From NCBI RefSeq assembly GCF_012932375.1, contig NZ_JAAIIG010000010.1, positions 1 through 64,000 of the forward strand: 64,000 nucleotides of DNA. The letters are read 5' to 3'. Of this stretch, positions 8,738 to 18,430 are shown in pieces (within the stretch, counting starts at the first letter, position 1; the number at the start of each line of letters is the position of its first letter). This DNA comes from Bifidobacterium olomucense (GTDB lineage Bacteria > Actinomycetota > Actinomycetes > Actinomycetales > Bifidobacteriaceae). Under the pieces are notes generated by a model. It did no database searches. It was not told the DNA's origin and worked only from the letters and a program-made list of their open reading frames with translations. The translations under genes were made by a program, and so were the position numbers.

Positions 8738-10318
8738 ATGAGCCAATCCGACCTTGAAACGGCGACGCAATCGCCTTCCCAGCCCACAACGGCATCATCA
8801 TCGACTGCAGTATTGCCGAACGCCGGCGACGTTGCCGGCGAAACCAACAGCACAGCCGACGGCGGCTCAGACGGCACAGTCAACGTTACGAATCGTAAGG
8901 ACCACACCAAGCATGCGCTGCACACGAACCTCAAGCGCGGCATGGAGTCACGTCACCTGCAGATGATTTCGCTGGGCGGCGTGATCGGCACCGGCTTGTT
9001 CCTGAGCTCCGGCTACACCATCCAACAGGCCGGCCCGATCGGTACGATTCTGGCGTACGGCATCGGCGCGGTCATCGTCTACCTGGTGATGCTGACCCTC
9101 GGCGAACTGTCCGTAGCCATGCCGGTGACCGGCTCGTTCCACGTGTACGCCGAAAAGTTCATCGGCCCGGGCACCGGATTCGTCATCGCCATCCAGTACT
9201 GGCTCACATGGACCGTGGCGCTCGGCTCCGAATTCACGGCGGCCGGTCTGCTCATGCAGCGATGGTTCCCGCACACACCCACCTGGATGTGGAGCGCGGC
9301 CTGCATCATACTGATCTTTACGCTCAACGCGCTGTCCGTACGGTTCTTTGCGGAAGCCGAATTCTGGTTCGCCTCCATCAAGGTGCTCGCCATCTGCGCG
9401 TTCATCGGCATCGGTCTGCTGGCGATTTTCGGCATTTTGCCGATGAAGGGATACGACCACGCCCCGCTGTTCGACAATCTCACCAAAGACGGCATCTTCC
9501 CGAACGGTTTCATGCCGGTGTTCGCCACGATTCTAACCGTCAACTTCGCCTTCTCCGGCACCGAACTCATCGGCGTGACCGCCGGCGAGACACGTGACCC
9601 GGAAACCGCAGTGCCGAAAGCCATCCACACCACGCTGTGGCGACTCGTACTGTTCTTCATCGGCTCCATTGTGGTGATGAGCGCACTGATTCCATGGCGT
9701 CAGGCCGGTGTGGGCGAAAGCCCGTTCGTGCTGGTGTTCAGCTCCATCGGCATCCCGTACGCAGCGGACATCATGAACTTTGTGGTGCTTACGGCCGTGC
9801 TCTCCGCCTCGAACTCCGGCCTGTACGCCTCCACGCGCATGGTGTGGTCGATGGGCCATGAAGGCATGATCCCGCGCTGGTTCGCCAAGACGAACCGTCA
9901 TGGCGTGCCGGTGTTGGCCCTGTGCGCCGCAATGGCCGGCGGCCTGCTGGCATTGCTTTCCTCGGCAGTCGCCGCCACCACCGTGTATCTGGTGCTTGTG
10001 GCGCTCTCCGGCTTGTCTGCCGTGGTGGTGTGGATCGCCATCGCATACTGCCAGATCGTGTTCCGCAAGCGTTGGATCGCCTCCGGACATTCGGTGGACG
10101 AGCTCAAGTACAAGACGCCCGGTTATCCGTGGACTTCATGGGGTGCGTTCATTCTGTGTACGGCGTCATTCCTGCTGGTCTTCTTCGACAAGGAGCAGCG
10201 GTTCGCCCTGGGGGCCGAACTGGTGTTTATCGTGGTGTGTTACGCCGCGTACTTCGTGCAGCGCTGGTGGCGGCAGCGGCATCCGCGCGAGGAAGATGAG
10301 CCGGTGCAGCTGCCGTAG
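8738..10318 (+). CDS. amino acid permease, APC superfamily (AAT family)
   Basis: A 526-residue permease with about 12 membrane segments. After a roughly 65-residue hydrophilic Ser/Thr-rich N-terminus comes the AAT signature [22 protein letters not shown] (about 71-92; written here as family landmark), then [39 protein letters not shown] and [18 protein letters not shown]. The family imports amino acids by proton symport; the C-terminal landmarks resemble lysine/GABA/aromatic permeases but the substrate is not decided. ATG 8738 has AGAGAG upstream. It converges on femAB gene 1 with only 9 bp between the stop codons. Confidence 0.85.
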   Translation: MSQSDLETATQSPSQPTTASSSTAVLPNAGDVAGETNSTADGGSDGTVNVTNRKDHTKHALHTNLKRGMESRHLQMISLGGVIGTGLFLSSGYTIQQAGPIGTILAYGIGAVIVYLVMLTLGELSVAMPVTGSFHVYAEKFIGPGTGFVIAIQYWLTWTVALGSEFTAAGLLMQRWFPHTPTWMWSAACIILIFTLNALSVRFFAEAEFWFASIKVLAICAFIGIGLLAIFGILPMKGYDHAPLFDNLTKDGIFPNGFMPVFATILTVNFAFSGTELIGVTAGETRDPETAVPKAIHTTLWRLVLFFIGSIVVMSALIPWRQAGVGESPFVLVFSSIGIPYAADIMNFVVLTAVLSASNSGLYASTRMVWSMGHEGMIPRWFAKTNRHGVPVLALCAAMAGGLLALLSSAVAATTVYLVLVALSGLSAVVVWIAIAYCQIVFRKRWIASGHSVDELKYKTPGYPWTSWGAFILCTASFLLVFFDKEQRFALGAELVFIVVCYAAYFVQRWWRQRHPREEDEPVQLP

Positions 10319-10327
10319 GATGTGGGC

Positions 10328-11629
10328 CTAGCGGCCCAACAGCTTATGCGCCAGCCGGCTCACCGCGCACATGAACGGATTGATTTCCAGCGTGAACTTG
10401 CCGACCAGTTCCTCCGCATAACCGTTGAAGCCCTGCTTGAACTCCAGCACGCCTCGGCCCTCGTCGTTCGGATCGTCGAACACGCCGGAGATGCCACCGA
10501 AACTGTATCGTGTGATGCCCTGCTCCACGCATAGATGCAGCATCGCCTCATACTGAATCAGCACCGGAGCATAGAACGGCTTGTACTCCTCCACACTGCC
10601 CGAGTACTGGTAGATCACCTCATGTGGGTGACTGACAAACAACGAAACCGCCGCCGGAACCACATCGCCTCGCTCCTTGAGCCCGGCGACCTCCGCCAAA
10701 CGTTTGTCCGCTGCGGCGAGGTTACGGCTCTCCTCCCCCAGCTGGCGCTCGATGCGTGTGGTGGGGCGCTCATCATATTTGGCTTGCAGATCGGCGACCT
10801 TCTTGGCCAGCGCCGAACGCTTGGCCGTCATGTCCGCCAGATATTCGGCAACGTGGATTTCCGCCAGCATAAAGTGGGCGTCGTCACCGTACGCTTCCTT
10901 GAACTGATGGAAATACGCCTCATTACGGGTTGTGAACCCGCGGCGAGCCGCCGTATCCGATTCGATGCGCGAGAACACCGGGAACTCATCCGGGCCGATT
11001 TCGCGCACATGCACGCCCATGGATTGTGCACGCTTGATACTCCACTGAGCGCGCTTGCCAAACGAGGCCATGAGCTCCTTACCCGTGGTGATGCCGGTGA
11101 GATCCTTGACGAAGGACCATTGGCACACCACGTCATAGCCCGTATGGAAGCCATCATGTGTCCATCCTGCGCTGCGGTATGTCTCAACAGCAGCCGCATT
11201 CGGCGCACCGTCGGGTTCGCCGTCAGCCGTACAACGCTGGTACAGCTCATTCGGCCAGCACGCCACGGAAATGGCATGATGACGCTTCGCCGATTCGCGG
11301 ATCGCGGCAGTCATGGCTGCGATCACTTCACGATCGGCGGAATAGTCATGACCGTCGACGACAGCACAGATCGGGCCGTAGTATACGGAACCGTCCACAC
11401 CGAATCGGCCTTTGAGATACACGATCGCACAGGCGCTGACCAGCATCCCCTCCGTATTGCGTGCACCGAGGCATTCCACCATATGCCCGCGCATGCGAGC
11501 CAGACGAATCTGCCCGCTGTCTTGCTGGGAGCATCCTTGCGGGCAGAGCGCGCTTCTGGAGAAGTCGATCAACTCGTCATCATTAATTGGACCGGAGGTA
11601 TACCCCCCCCCGAACGTATTTTGGGTCAT
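10328..11629 (-). CDS. FemAB-family peptidoglycan cross-bridge aminoacyltransferase (paralogue 1)
   Basis: A 433-residue protein of the FemA/FemB/FemX group, which uses aminoacyl-tRNA to add bridge amino acids to lipid II in the cytoplasm. It has two GNAT-like domains with an inserted antiparallel coiled coil (about residues 265-320, ADMTAKRSALAKKVADLQ…ERQLGEESRNLAAADKRL), the Fem hallmark. The C-terminus carries YSFGGISGVFDDPNDEGRG and FKQGFNGYAEELVGKFTL. It is the most divergent of the three adjacent copies, especially in the first 110 residues. GGAG lies about 10 nt before ATG 11629. It is the third gene of a leftward fem1-3 run. Confidence 0.9.
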   Translation of the reverse strand: MTQNTFGGGYTSGPINDDELIDFSRSALCPQGCSQQDSGQIRLARMRGHMVECLGARNTEGMLVSACAIVYLKGRFGVDGSVYYGPICAVVDGHDYSADREVIAAMTAAIRESAKRHHAISVACWPNELYQRCTADGEPDGAPNAAAVETYRSAGWTHDGFHTGYDVVCQWSFVKDLTGITTGKELMASFGKRAQWSIKRAQSMGVHVREIGPDEFPVFSRIESDTAARRGFTTRNEAYFHQFKEAYGDDAHFMLAEIHVAEYLADMTAKRSALAKKVADLQAKYDERPTTRIERQLGEESRNLAAADKRLAEVAGLKERGDVVPAAVSLFVSHPHEVIYQYSGSVEEYKPFYAPVLIQYEAMLHLCVEQGITRYSFGGISGVFDDPNDEGRGVLEFKQGFNGYAEELVGKFTLEINPFMCAVSRLAHKLLGR

Positions 11630-11684
11630 CTGAACTTGAACTCCTAACTCTCTTCCATACTCTCTTCCATCGAATCGCTACAAG

Positions 11685-12953
11685 CTATCTCTTGAGCAAC
11701 GTATGAGCCAAACGGCTGACCATGTAGCGTGGCTTGCTCACCGGCAACGTGAACTCGCCGATCAGCTCCTCCACATAGCCGTTGAAACCCTGCTTGAACT
11801 CCAGCACGCCACGACCTTCGTCGTTCGGATCGTCGAACACGCCGGAGATGCCGTAGAAGTTGTAGCGGGTGACGCCCAATTCCAAGCACTTGCTCATCGC
11901 CCAGTGCTGAATCAAAGCCGAAGCATAGAACGGCTTGTACTGTTCGACGCTGCCGGAGAACAGGTAGACGAATTCCTGCGGATGCTCCACGAACAGCGAG
12001 GCCGCCGCGGGAAGCACGTCTCCATCTTTGGCGAACTCAGCCGCCTCGGCCAAACGCTTCTCAGCCGCCGCGAGATTACGGCTCTCCTCACCGAGCTGAC
12101 GTTCGGTTTTCGTGGTGGGGTGTTCGTCGTACTTGGCTTGCAACGCATCGACCTTGGCCTGCAGCGCCGTGCGTTTGGCTTCCATATCCGCCACGTATTC
12201 GGCGATATGAATCTCGGCGATCATGAAATGCGCCTTGCTGCCGAACGCTTCCTTGAACTGACGGAAATACTGCTCATTGCGGGCCGCAAAACTGCGGCGT
12301 TCGGCGGTCTGCCGTTCGATGTCCGCAAACACGGACAGTTCGTCGTCGTTCAGTTCGCGCACATGCACGCCCATAGATTGCGCTCGTTTGACGCTCCACT
12401 GCGTACGTTTGTCGTACGACTTCAGCAACGCCTTGCTATCGGCGATGCCGGTCAGGTCTTTGACGTAACTCCATCGGTTGACCACAGCACCATAGCCACA
12501 AGTAAAGCCCGCATGACTCCATCCAAGATGAATGTAATTATCAATGGCTTCATCATCAGCGATACCTTCAGGCGTTCCATCGGAAGCATGCCGACGGTAC
12601 AGGTCATTGGGCCAAGCTGTCACGCTGAATGCTTTACGGGCCCGAGCCGCCTTGCGTATCGCGGATGTCATTTCGCGTAGAACATCAACATCATGCGGAT
12701 CACACAACGGTCCCAGCCAGACAGATCCTTCCAAACCAAAACGACCACGGGTATATGTCACCTCAGCAGCGCCGACCAATGTATCGTTCTTCCATACGCC
12801 AAGATAATCAACCGGATTGCCACGTCTCTGCGCCAGCTGTCCCATCGCGGTTGTCTGCTGGAATCCACCTCGTGGAAACTCAGCAGAAAAAGCATTCAGC
12901 TGTTCACCGGTGATCGATGAGCTCCGGATGAAGTCTTTGTCATTCGCAGTCAT
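11685..12953 (-). CDS. FemAB-family peptidoglycan cross-bridge aminoacyltransferase (paralogue 2)
   Basis: A 422-residue Fem-type aminoacyltransferase, strongly similar to its two neighbours over the coiled-coil insert (KRTALQAKVDALQAKYDEHP) and the C-terminal block NFYGISGVFDDPNDEGRGVLEFKQ. N-terminal landmark FPRGGFQQTTAMGQLAQRRG. ATG 12953 is chosen over an in-frame ATG at 12968 because the latter contains the ribosome binding site (GGAG, 8 nt before 12953). Middle gene of three tandem copies on the minus strand; the 55-bp gap to paralogue 1 holds a 12-bp tandem duplication. Confidence 0.9.
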   Translation of the reverse strand: MTANDKDFIRSSSITGEQLNAFSAEFPRGGFQQTTAMGQLAQRRGNPVDYLGVWKNDTLVGAAEVTYTRGRFGLEGSVWLGPLCDPHDVDVLREMTSAIRKAARARKAFSVTAWPNDLYRRHASDGTPEGIADDEAIDNYIHLGWSHAGFTCGYGAVVNRWSYVKDLTGIADSKALLKSYDKRTQWSVKRAQSMGVHVRELNDDELSVFADIERQTAERRSFAARNEQYFRQFKEAFGSKAHFMIAEIHIAEYVADMEAKRTALQAKVDALQAKYDEHPTTKTERQLGEESRNLAAAEKRLAEAAEFAKDGDVLPAAASLFVEHPQEFVYLFSGSVEQYKPFYASALIQHWAMSKCLELGVTRYNFYGISGVFDDPNDEGRGVLEFKQGFNGYVEELIGEFTLPVSKPRYMVSRLAHTLLKR

Positions 12954-13012
12954 ATTGTTGAACTCCAATTGTTTGCAGCGACATTTCCTTCGATCGCAAT
13001 CTTTAAAGGCTT

Positions 13013-14284
13013 CTACCGTCCCAGCATTTTGTGAACTAGCTGTTTGATGGCATATGCCAGCGGCTTGACGGTCAGTTCGAATTCGCCGGGCAGTTCCTCC
13101 ACATAGCCGTTGAAGCCCTGCTTGAATTCCAGCACGCCGCGGCCCTCACTGTTGGGATCATCGAAAATGCCGTCGATGCCATAGAAGTTGTACCGCTTCA
13201 CACCGCGCTCCAAGCACAAGTGCAGCATGGCCTCATGTTGGATGAGGGCGGAAGCGTAGAACGGCTTGTACTCCTCCACACTGCCAGAGAACAGGTATAT
13301 GGTCTCGCGCGGATGTTCCACGAACAATGAGGCAGCCGCCGGCAGTACATCACCTTGTTTGGCGAATTGAGCGGCCTCATTCAGGCGTTTCTCAGCGGCG
13401 GCGAGATTACGGCTCTCTTCGCCGAGCTGACGTTCGGTTTTCGTAGTGGGGTGGGCTTCGTTTTTGGCGGTCAGCGTCGCTACCTTGGCAGCGAGCGCCT
13501 CACGCTTGGCCGTCATGTCCGCGATATATTCGGCAATGTGGATTTCTGCCACCATAAAGTGGGCTTTGTCTCCGAACGCTTGCTTAAAGCGATGGAAGTA
13601 CTGCTCACCGCGGTATTCAAAGCTGCGACGCTCGGCCGTCTGCTGTTCGATGGCGGCGAACACATTCAGCTCGTCGTCGTTCAGCTCGCGAACATGCACG
13701 CCCATCGAACGGGCGCGTTTGACGCTCCACTGGGTGCGCTTGTCGTAGGACTTCAGCAGGTCCGATTCCGTATCGATGCCTGTGAGGTCCTTAAGGTAGC
13801 GCCAGCGCGGCACGGCCGTGTATCCCACGGTGAAGCCGCCGTGCCTGAAGCCGAGGGACTGGAGGTTGGTCAGCAGCTCGTCATCCGGGGTGTCCCCTTC
13901 GGCGTCGGCAGGCAACGGTTGTCCATCCGAATCGTGCAGCCGATACGGGGTTTCAGGTGTGATTTCCAGCTGGGAGGCGCCCTTGGCTTTGGCGTGGGCC
14001 TTGAGCTGGGCGATGAAAAAGCCCAACAGTTCGTCATCGTGATAGTCAACCATCGGGCCATCGTGAATGGCGGCGAATGTGGACAAACGGGAGCGATGCG
14101 TTTCGAACAGCGCGGCCGCCACAATCTCGTCATGTTCCTTGACGGCCAGATATTCCACCTCTACACCTTGCGCGGCGCGGAGACGTCCCATAGCCGAAGT
14201 TTGTTGGAAATTGCCTTGCGGATGCTTGGCGGAGAACTCATCGAACTCATCGTCGCTCAACCGCACCAGCACAAAATCACGCAT
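13013..14284 (-). CDS. FemAB-family peptidoglycan cross-bridge aminoacyltransferase (paralogue 3)
   Basis: A 423-residue Fem-type aminoacyltransferase and the first gene of the tandem set. N-terminal HPQGNFQQTSAMGRLRA, coiled-coil arm near residues 255-310 and C-terminal NFYGIDGIFDDPNSEGRG match the family. The substitution of G-V-F by G-I-F in the last motif and differences in the N-terminal acceptor domain may reflect a different step or amino acid. GGAAG lies just before ATG 14284. Established knowledge: each Fem enzyme usually adds one or two specific residues to the growing bridge. Which residue this copy adds is not visible in sequence. Confidence 0.9.
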   Translation of the reverse strand: MRDFVLVRLSDDEFDEFSAKHPQGNFQQTSAMGRLRAAQGVEVEYLAVKEHDEIVAAALFETHRSRLSTFAAIHDGPMVDYHDDELLGFFIAQLKAHAKAKGASQLEITPETPYRLHDSDGQPLPADAEGDTPDDELLTNLQSLGFRHGGFTVGYTAVPRWRYLKDLTGIDTESDLLKSYDKRTQWSVKRARSMGVHVRELNDDELNVFAAIEQQTAERRSFEYRGEQYFHRFKQAFGDKAHFMVAEIHIAEYIADMTAKREALAAKVATLTAKNEAHPTTKTERQLGEESRNLAAAEKRLNEAAQFAKQGDVLPAAASLFVEHPRETIYLFSGSVEEYKPFYASALIQHEAMLHLCLERGVKRYNFYGIDGIFDDPNSEGRGVLEFKQGFNGYVEELPGEFELTVKPLAYAIKQLVHKMLGR

Positions 14285-14419
14285 GTTCTTCCTTATTCTT
14301 TCGGCTTTCTTTCGGATTTCTTTCGACTTGCGAAGCCTATAACCATAGAGATGAAAGCTGCCGACGACCAGTCAATCGGCAGCCAGATTACCACAGTCGG
14401 CAGAAGGCAGACTCGGCGC

Positions 14420-15148
14420 TCAGCCCAGCAGCGCTTCGATGGCGGGGACGAGGGCCTTGAGGGCCTTGCCACGGTGGGAGATGGCGTTTTTCTCGGCCGG
14501 AGTCATTTCGGCGCTGGTCAGCGGCTCGCCTTCATAATCGGGTTCGGTGCTGGTGCGGCCGGGCTGATCGTCCGGTACGAACAGCGGATCGTAGCCGAAG
14601 CCGTGCTCGCCGCGAGGCTTGCGGATGATCGTACCCGGCATTTCTCCCAGTTCCACGGTCTCGGACTTGATGGCGTAACGGGCCTGCACCATAGCCGAGC
14701 CGGCGGCGGCACCAGACGCGGCACCGGTCGCATCGGCTCCGGCTTCCACATCCGGCACCACCAAGGCGGCGGCGCAACGGAAGCGAGCCGTGCGCTTGCT
14801 ATCCGGAATGTCTTCGATCTGGGCCAGCAGCAGCGCGTTATTGGCCTTGTCATGGCCGTGCGCACCGGCCCAACGGGCGGAGAGGATGCCGGGGGCGTTG
14901 CCCATCACATCCACGATGAGACCGGAATCGTCCGCCACGGCGGGCAGACCGGTGCGGCTGGCCACGTCGCGGGCCTTGAGCAGAGCGTTCTCCTGGAAGG
15001 TGACGCCGGTTTCCACCGGGTCGGGCAGATGCAGGCTGCCGGCGGAGACGAGCTCGATGTGCGCGGCGTCTTCACCCAGATCCTCTTCGAGGATGCGGCG
15101 GATCTCCACAAGCTTGCCTTCGTTATGGGTGGCGACGACGATTTTCAT
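14420..15148 (-). CDS. rdgB: RdgB/HAM1 non-canonical purine NTP pyrophosphatase
   Basis: A 242-residue enzyme that hydrolyses ITP, dITP and XTP to the monophosphate and pyrophosphate, keeping deaminated purines out of nucleic acids. Visible motifs: VVATHNEGKLVEI at the N-terminus (substrate loop), VADDSGLIVD (metal/catalytic acidic residues), ARWAGAHG and GEHGFGYDPLFVP. An insert of about 30 Ala/Gly-rich residues (EAGADATGAASGAAAGSA) makes it longer than the usual ~200 residues. GGAGAACCCCC precedes the ATG. It lies downstream of rph, the arrangement common in Actinobacteria. Confidence 0.95.
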   Translation of the reverse strand: MKIVVATHNEGKLVEIRRILEEDLGEDAAHIELVSAGSLHLPDPVETGVTFQENALLKARDVASRTGLPAVADDSGLIVDVMGNAPGILSARWAGAHGHDKANNALLLAQIEDIPDSKRTARFRCAAALVVPDVEAGADATGAASGAAAGSAMVQARYAIKSETVELGEMPGTIIRKPRGEHGFGYDPLFVPDDQPGRTSTEPDYEGEPLTSAEMTPAEKNAISHRGKALKALVPAIEALLG

Positions 15149-15291
15149 GGGGGTTCTCCTTGTTCGCGTTGTTCGCGTTGTTCGCGGATTCGTTTTCGAC
15201 TCGGACAGGGTGTTGCGGCCGGCATGGCAGCCGGCATGGCAGCCGCCGACCGATTCGGCCGGCCAGTCACCGGAAGCAGCGGACTAGTCGA

Positions 15292-16056
15292 CTAATCCAG
15301 TGCCAGGGCGGCGCGCTGGGCGGCCTGAAGCTCCTTGTTGCCTTTTTCGGCCAGATCGAGCAGCGTGCCGAGCTCAGCGCGGGTGAACGGACGGTGCTCG
15401 GCGGTGCCCTGCAGCTCGATGAACGCGCCGGAGCCGGTCATCGCCACGTTCATATCCGTCATGGCCTGGCTGTCCTCGATGTACGGCAGGTCCAGCATCG
15501 GCGTGCCGTTGATCACGCCCACAGACACGGCGGAAACCGTATCCTTGAGCACACGGGCGGCGGACTTGATGTGATGGTTGCGCTCGGCCCAGTTCACCGC
15601 GTCCACCAACGCCACATATGCGCCGGTCACGGAAGCGGTACGAGTGCCGCCGTCGGCCTGCAGCACGTCACAGTCAAGCTGAATCTGATTCTCTCCCAGC
15701 GCCTTCATATCCACCACGCCGCGCAGACAGCGACCGATGAGTCGGCTGATCTCCATGGTGCGGCCGCCAAGCTTGCCCTTGACGGATTCGCGATCGGTGC
15801 GCTCTGCGGTGGCGCGCGGCAGCATCGCGTATTCGGCGGTCACCCAACCGAGGCCTGAATCCTTGCGCCAGCGCGGCACACCGGGGGTGAACGTGGCGGT
15901 GCACATCACACGCGTATTGCCGCATTCGATGAGCACGGAGCCTTCCGGGGCGTCCGTGAAATGACGGGTGATGCGCACCGGACGAAGTTCGTCCACCTTA
16001 CGACCGTCCGCACGAATCACCTGATGTTTGCCAAGCATATCTTTGATTTCAACCAT
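15292..16056 (-). CDS. rph: ribonuclease PH
   Basis: A 254-residue phosphorolytic 3'-5' exoribonuclease that trims tRNA 3' ends. Landmarks: [71 protein letters not shown] and [23 protein letters not shown] 16056 lies 7 nt after TATGCT and has no clear Shine-Dalgarno, suggesting a leaderless mRNA; the next in-frame ATG at 16038 is the alternative. It runs toward rdgB with a 143-bp gap containing short GTTCGCGTT direct repeats. Confidence 0.95.
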   Translation of the reverse strand: MVEIKDMLGKHQVIRADGRKVDELRPVRITRHFTDAPEGSVLIECGNTRVMCTATFTPGVPRWRKDSGLGWVTAEYAMLPRATAERTDRESVKGKLGGRTMEISRLIGRCLRGVVDMKALGENQIQLDCDVLQADGGTRTASVTGAYVALVDAVNWAERNHHIKSAARVLKDTVSAVSVGVINGTPMLDLPYIEDSQAMTDMNVAMTGSGAFIELQGTAEHRPFTRAELGTLLDLAEKGNKELQAAQRAALALD

Positions 16057-16099
16057 GCGCCCCAGCATACGCCGGTTATCGCACAAGGCGGCCAGACAC

Positions 16100-16726
16100 C
16101 TACCCCACAATCGACCGGACCGGCAGTATACGGTCGATCAGCCATATCACGAGCGACAATACCGCAAAGGCGATGGCCAGACGTCCACAGCTGACGGCAA
16201 AACCTTGCCAGCCGAGCGTATCGAGATCGATGAAGTCATAGGGGTACGGACTGCCGCCGGCCGCAGGGCCGGAACCGGGCCAGACAGCAGCGCGAATCAG
16301 CACAAAGCCAAGGTAGAGCGGGAAATACGCCAGCCACGAAAACATATAGTGCCACCGGAAACGACGATGCGGGTCGGCCAGTACGAAATCGACCGCCGCC
16401 ATGATCGGGGCGATTTTATGCAGCATCGTATTGGTCATGATGCCGATCACCTGCGGCACATAGGCGGGGTCGTCCGGCGGCATCAGCAGAAACGCCACCA
16501 GCGCGGTGACCACGGCGTACAGCGTGACACACCCTTTCAGCCAAGCAGGTGGCTGGATGCCTTTGAGCAGCGTGGCGGCGCCGGCCCACAGCATTACGAT
16601 TCCCAGCACAAGACCGGTCTGGAAGGTGAAATACACCCAATATTGCGGTTTGGACCACGCTTCGTACGTGCCCGCAAAGCATAATCCCGCGATGGCCAGA
16701 CGCCACAGCGCCACGATGAATCTCAT
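16100..16726 (-). CDS. Pr6Pr-family membrane protein
   Basis: A 208-residue protein with about six membrane segments. The pattern [44 protein letters not shown] and [19 protein letters not shown], followed by [13 protein letters not shown], matches the Pr6Pr / FAR-17a-like integral membrane family, whose biochemical role is not established. ATG 16726 lies 6 nt after TAGACT without a Shine-Dalgarno sequence, so a leaderless transcript is likely. It is upstream of rph on the same strand. Confidence 0.8.
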   Translation of the reverse strand: MRFIVALWRLAIAGLCFAGTYEAWSKPQYWVYFTFQTGLVLGIVMLWAGAATLLKGIQPPAWLKGCVTLYAVVTALVAFLLMPPDDPAYVPQVIGIMTNTMLHKIAPIMAAVDFVLADPHRRFRWHYMFSWLAYFPLYLGFVLIRAAVWPGSGPAAGGSPYPYDFIDLDTLGWQGFAVSCGRLAIAFAVLSLVIWLIDRILPVRSIVG

Positions 16727-16908
16727 GCCACGAGTCTACCGCCGTCCGTTACCGTCTCGGTCTTGGCACAAGGACACTGCGGACCTGGCGCTGAGTCTGC
16801 GGAGCGTGCGGCATGTGCTGGACATCGGCCGGACTATGGACCGGGCGCTGGTCACCGGTGGACTACACTTATAGTCACATTAACCAAAAGTAGGTTCGCC
16901 GTCACGAC

Positions 16909-16922
16909 AATGACACGTCATT
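16909..16922. promoter_or_regulatory. possible operator upstream of pncB
   Basis: A perfect inverted repeat with a 2-nt spacer, AATGAC-AC-GTCATT, lies 42 bp before the pncB start. Nicotinate salvage genes are often under repressor control, but I cannot link this site to a known regulator. Confidence 0.35.
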
Positions 16923-16964
16923 GACACGACCATGGCATGCGCGACGAGCGGGAAAGGCCTTGCA

Positions 16965-18287
16965 ATGCTTGACTATTCACCGGCCCTGATGACCGACATG
17001 TACGAATACACGATGCTTGACGCTGCGCTGAAAGACGGCACCGCCAACCGCAAATGCGTGTTCGAGGTGTTCACACGGCACCTGCCGGAGGGCCGTCGTT
17101 ACGGCGTGGTGGCCGGCACCGGCCGCATCTTGGACGCGCTCGAACGCTTCCATCTGAACGACGAGGATCTACGCTTCCTCGCCGACCGCCATGTAGTAAG
17201 CCCCGCAACCATCAAGTGGCTGGAGAACTTCCGCTTCTCCGGTTCGATTCGCGGTTACCGCGAAGGCGAAATGTTCTTCCCGAACTCGCCGATCCTGCAG
17301 GTCGAAGGCACATTCGGCGAATGCACCTTGCTGGAAACGCTCATCCTGTCCATCTTGAACTACGACTCCGCCGTAGCATCGGCCGCCTCCCGCATGGTTT
17401 CGGCCGCCAAAGACCGTCCGTGCATGGACATGGGTGGGCGCCGCACCAACGAATGGGCGGCGGTTGCAGCCGCGCGAGCCGCAGTGGTGGGCGGTTTCAA
17501 GGGAACCGCCAATCTGCTGGCCGCTCAGATGTATGGTTTGAAGGCCATCGGCACGGCCGCACACTGCTTCACGCTGGTGCACGATTCCGAACGGGACGCC
17601 TTCGAATCGCAGATCGCGGCTTTGGGCCGCAACACCACGCTGCTAGTGGATACCTACAACATTGAGGAAGCGGTGAAAACCGCAGTCGAAGTGGCCGGAC
17701 CTGAGCTCGGCGGCGTGCGCATCGACTCAGGCGATCTGGCCGCCATGGCCCAGCGCGTGCGCAACCAGCTGGACGCTTTGGGCGCCACGAATACCACGAT
17801 CACCGTGACCAACGATCTGGACGAATACGCGCTGGCCGCACTGCAAACCGCGCCGGTTGATTCCTACGGTGTGGGCACGATGCTGGTCACCGGCTCCGGC
17901 GCCCCCACTTGCGCAATGGTGTACAAGCTCACCGAGCGCGAAGGCGCGGACGGCACCATGCAGTCCGTGGCCAAGAAGTCCAAGAACAAGGCCACCGTCC
18001 CGGGCCGCAAACTGGCATACCGCTCCTACGAGTATGCGCTGGCCGATGCTGAGCACGTGATCTCCGGATCGGAAGACAAACTGGCCACTTTCCAGCCGAA
18101 CCCGGAATGGAAGAACCTGCTGGTGGACTTCGTCGATCACGGCGATATCGACTCGACTTGGCAGGGACATGATGCCATCATGGCCGCACACGAGTATCGC
18201 GCCAAGGCGTTGGCCGAACTGCCCATCACCGCGCAAAGCCTGATGAAGGGCGAGCCGGTGATTCCTACGGAGACTACAATTCTGTAG
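16965..18287 (+). CDS. pncB: nicotinate phosphoribosyltransferase
   Basis: A 440-residue enzyme that makes nicotinate mononucleotide from nicotinate and PRPP in NAD salvage. Landmarks: LMTDMYEYTMLDAAL at the N-terminus, RYGVVAGTGRILD, TLLETLILSILNYDSAVASAASRM, MGGRRTNEWAAVAAARAA, GVRIDSGDL and GVGTMLVTGS. ATG 16965 follows GGGAAAGGCC at the right distance; an in-frame start at 16932 lacks this. Its stop codon is buried in the right arm of a 17-bp perfect hairpin, so the translation end and a likely transcription end coincide. Confidence 0.95.
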   Translation: MLDYSPALMTDMYEYTMLDAALKDGTANRKCVFEVFTRHLPEGRRYGVVAGTGRILDALERFHLNDEDLRFLADRHVVSPATIKWLENFRFSGSIRGYREGEMFFPNSPILQVEGTFGECTLLETLILSILNYDSAVASAASRMVSAAKDRPCMDMGGRRTNEWAAVAAARAAVVGGFKGTANLLAAQMYGLKAIGTAAHCFTLVHDSERDAFESQIAALGRNTTLLVDTYNIEEAVKTAVEVAGPELGGVRIDSGDLAAMAQRVRNQLDALGATNTTITVTNDLDEYALAALQTAPVDSYGVGTMLVTGSGAPTCAMVYKLTEREGADGTMQSVAKKSKNKATVPGRKLAYRSYEYALADAEHVISGSEDKLATFQPNPEWKNLLVDFVDHGDIDSTWQGHDAIMAAHEYRAKALAELPITAQSLMKGEPVIPTETTIL

Positions 18288-18299
18288 TCTCCGTAGGAA
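18262..18299. terminator. 17-bp perfect hairpin spanning the pncB stop codon
   Basis: The arms TTCCTACGGAGACTACA (18262-18278) and its exact complement (18283-18299) enclose the loop ATTC. The TAG stop of pncB at 18285-18287 lies in the right arm. There is no T-tract, so it may block 3' exonucleases rather than terminate. Confidence 0.6.
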
Positions 18300-18328
18300 C
18301 CCTTCGCCGCAAGCGGCTCACCTCACCT

Positions 18329-18353
18329 ACGGACAGTCCACCGGACTGTCCGT
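18329..18353. terminator. second hairpin between the convergent pncB and merR genes
   Basis: An 11-bp perfect stem, ACGGACAGTCC with loop ACC and complement, is followed by TTT. It lies between two convergent genes and could serve either. Confidence 0.55.
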
Positions 18354-18430
18354 TTAACGGCTCAGCTACTGAGACTAGAATTCTGCAGGCCTCGCCGGAA
18401 CCCTTCGTTCGTTCGTCCCGGCTCAAGCAA

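Noticed and set aside
13355..15295. A 646-codon open frame spanning fem paralogue 3 and rdgB antisense
   Set aside because: It runs across two well-identified genes and their gap; coding signal is on the minus strand.
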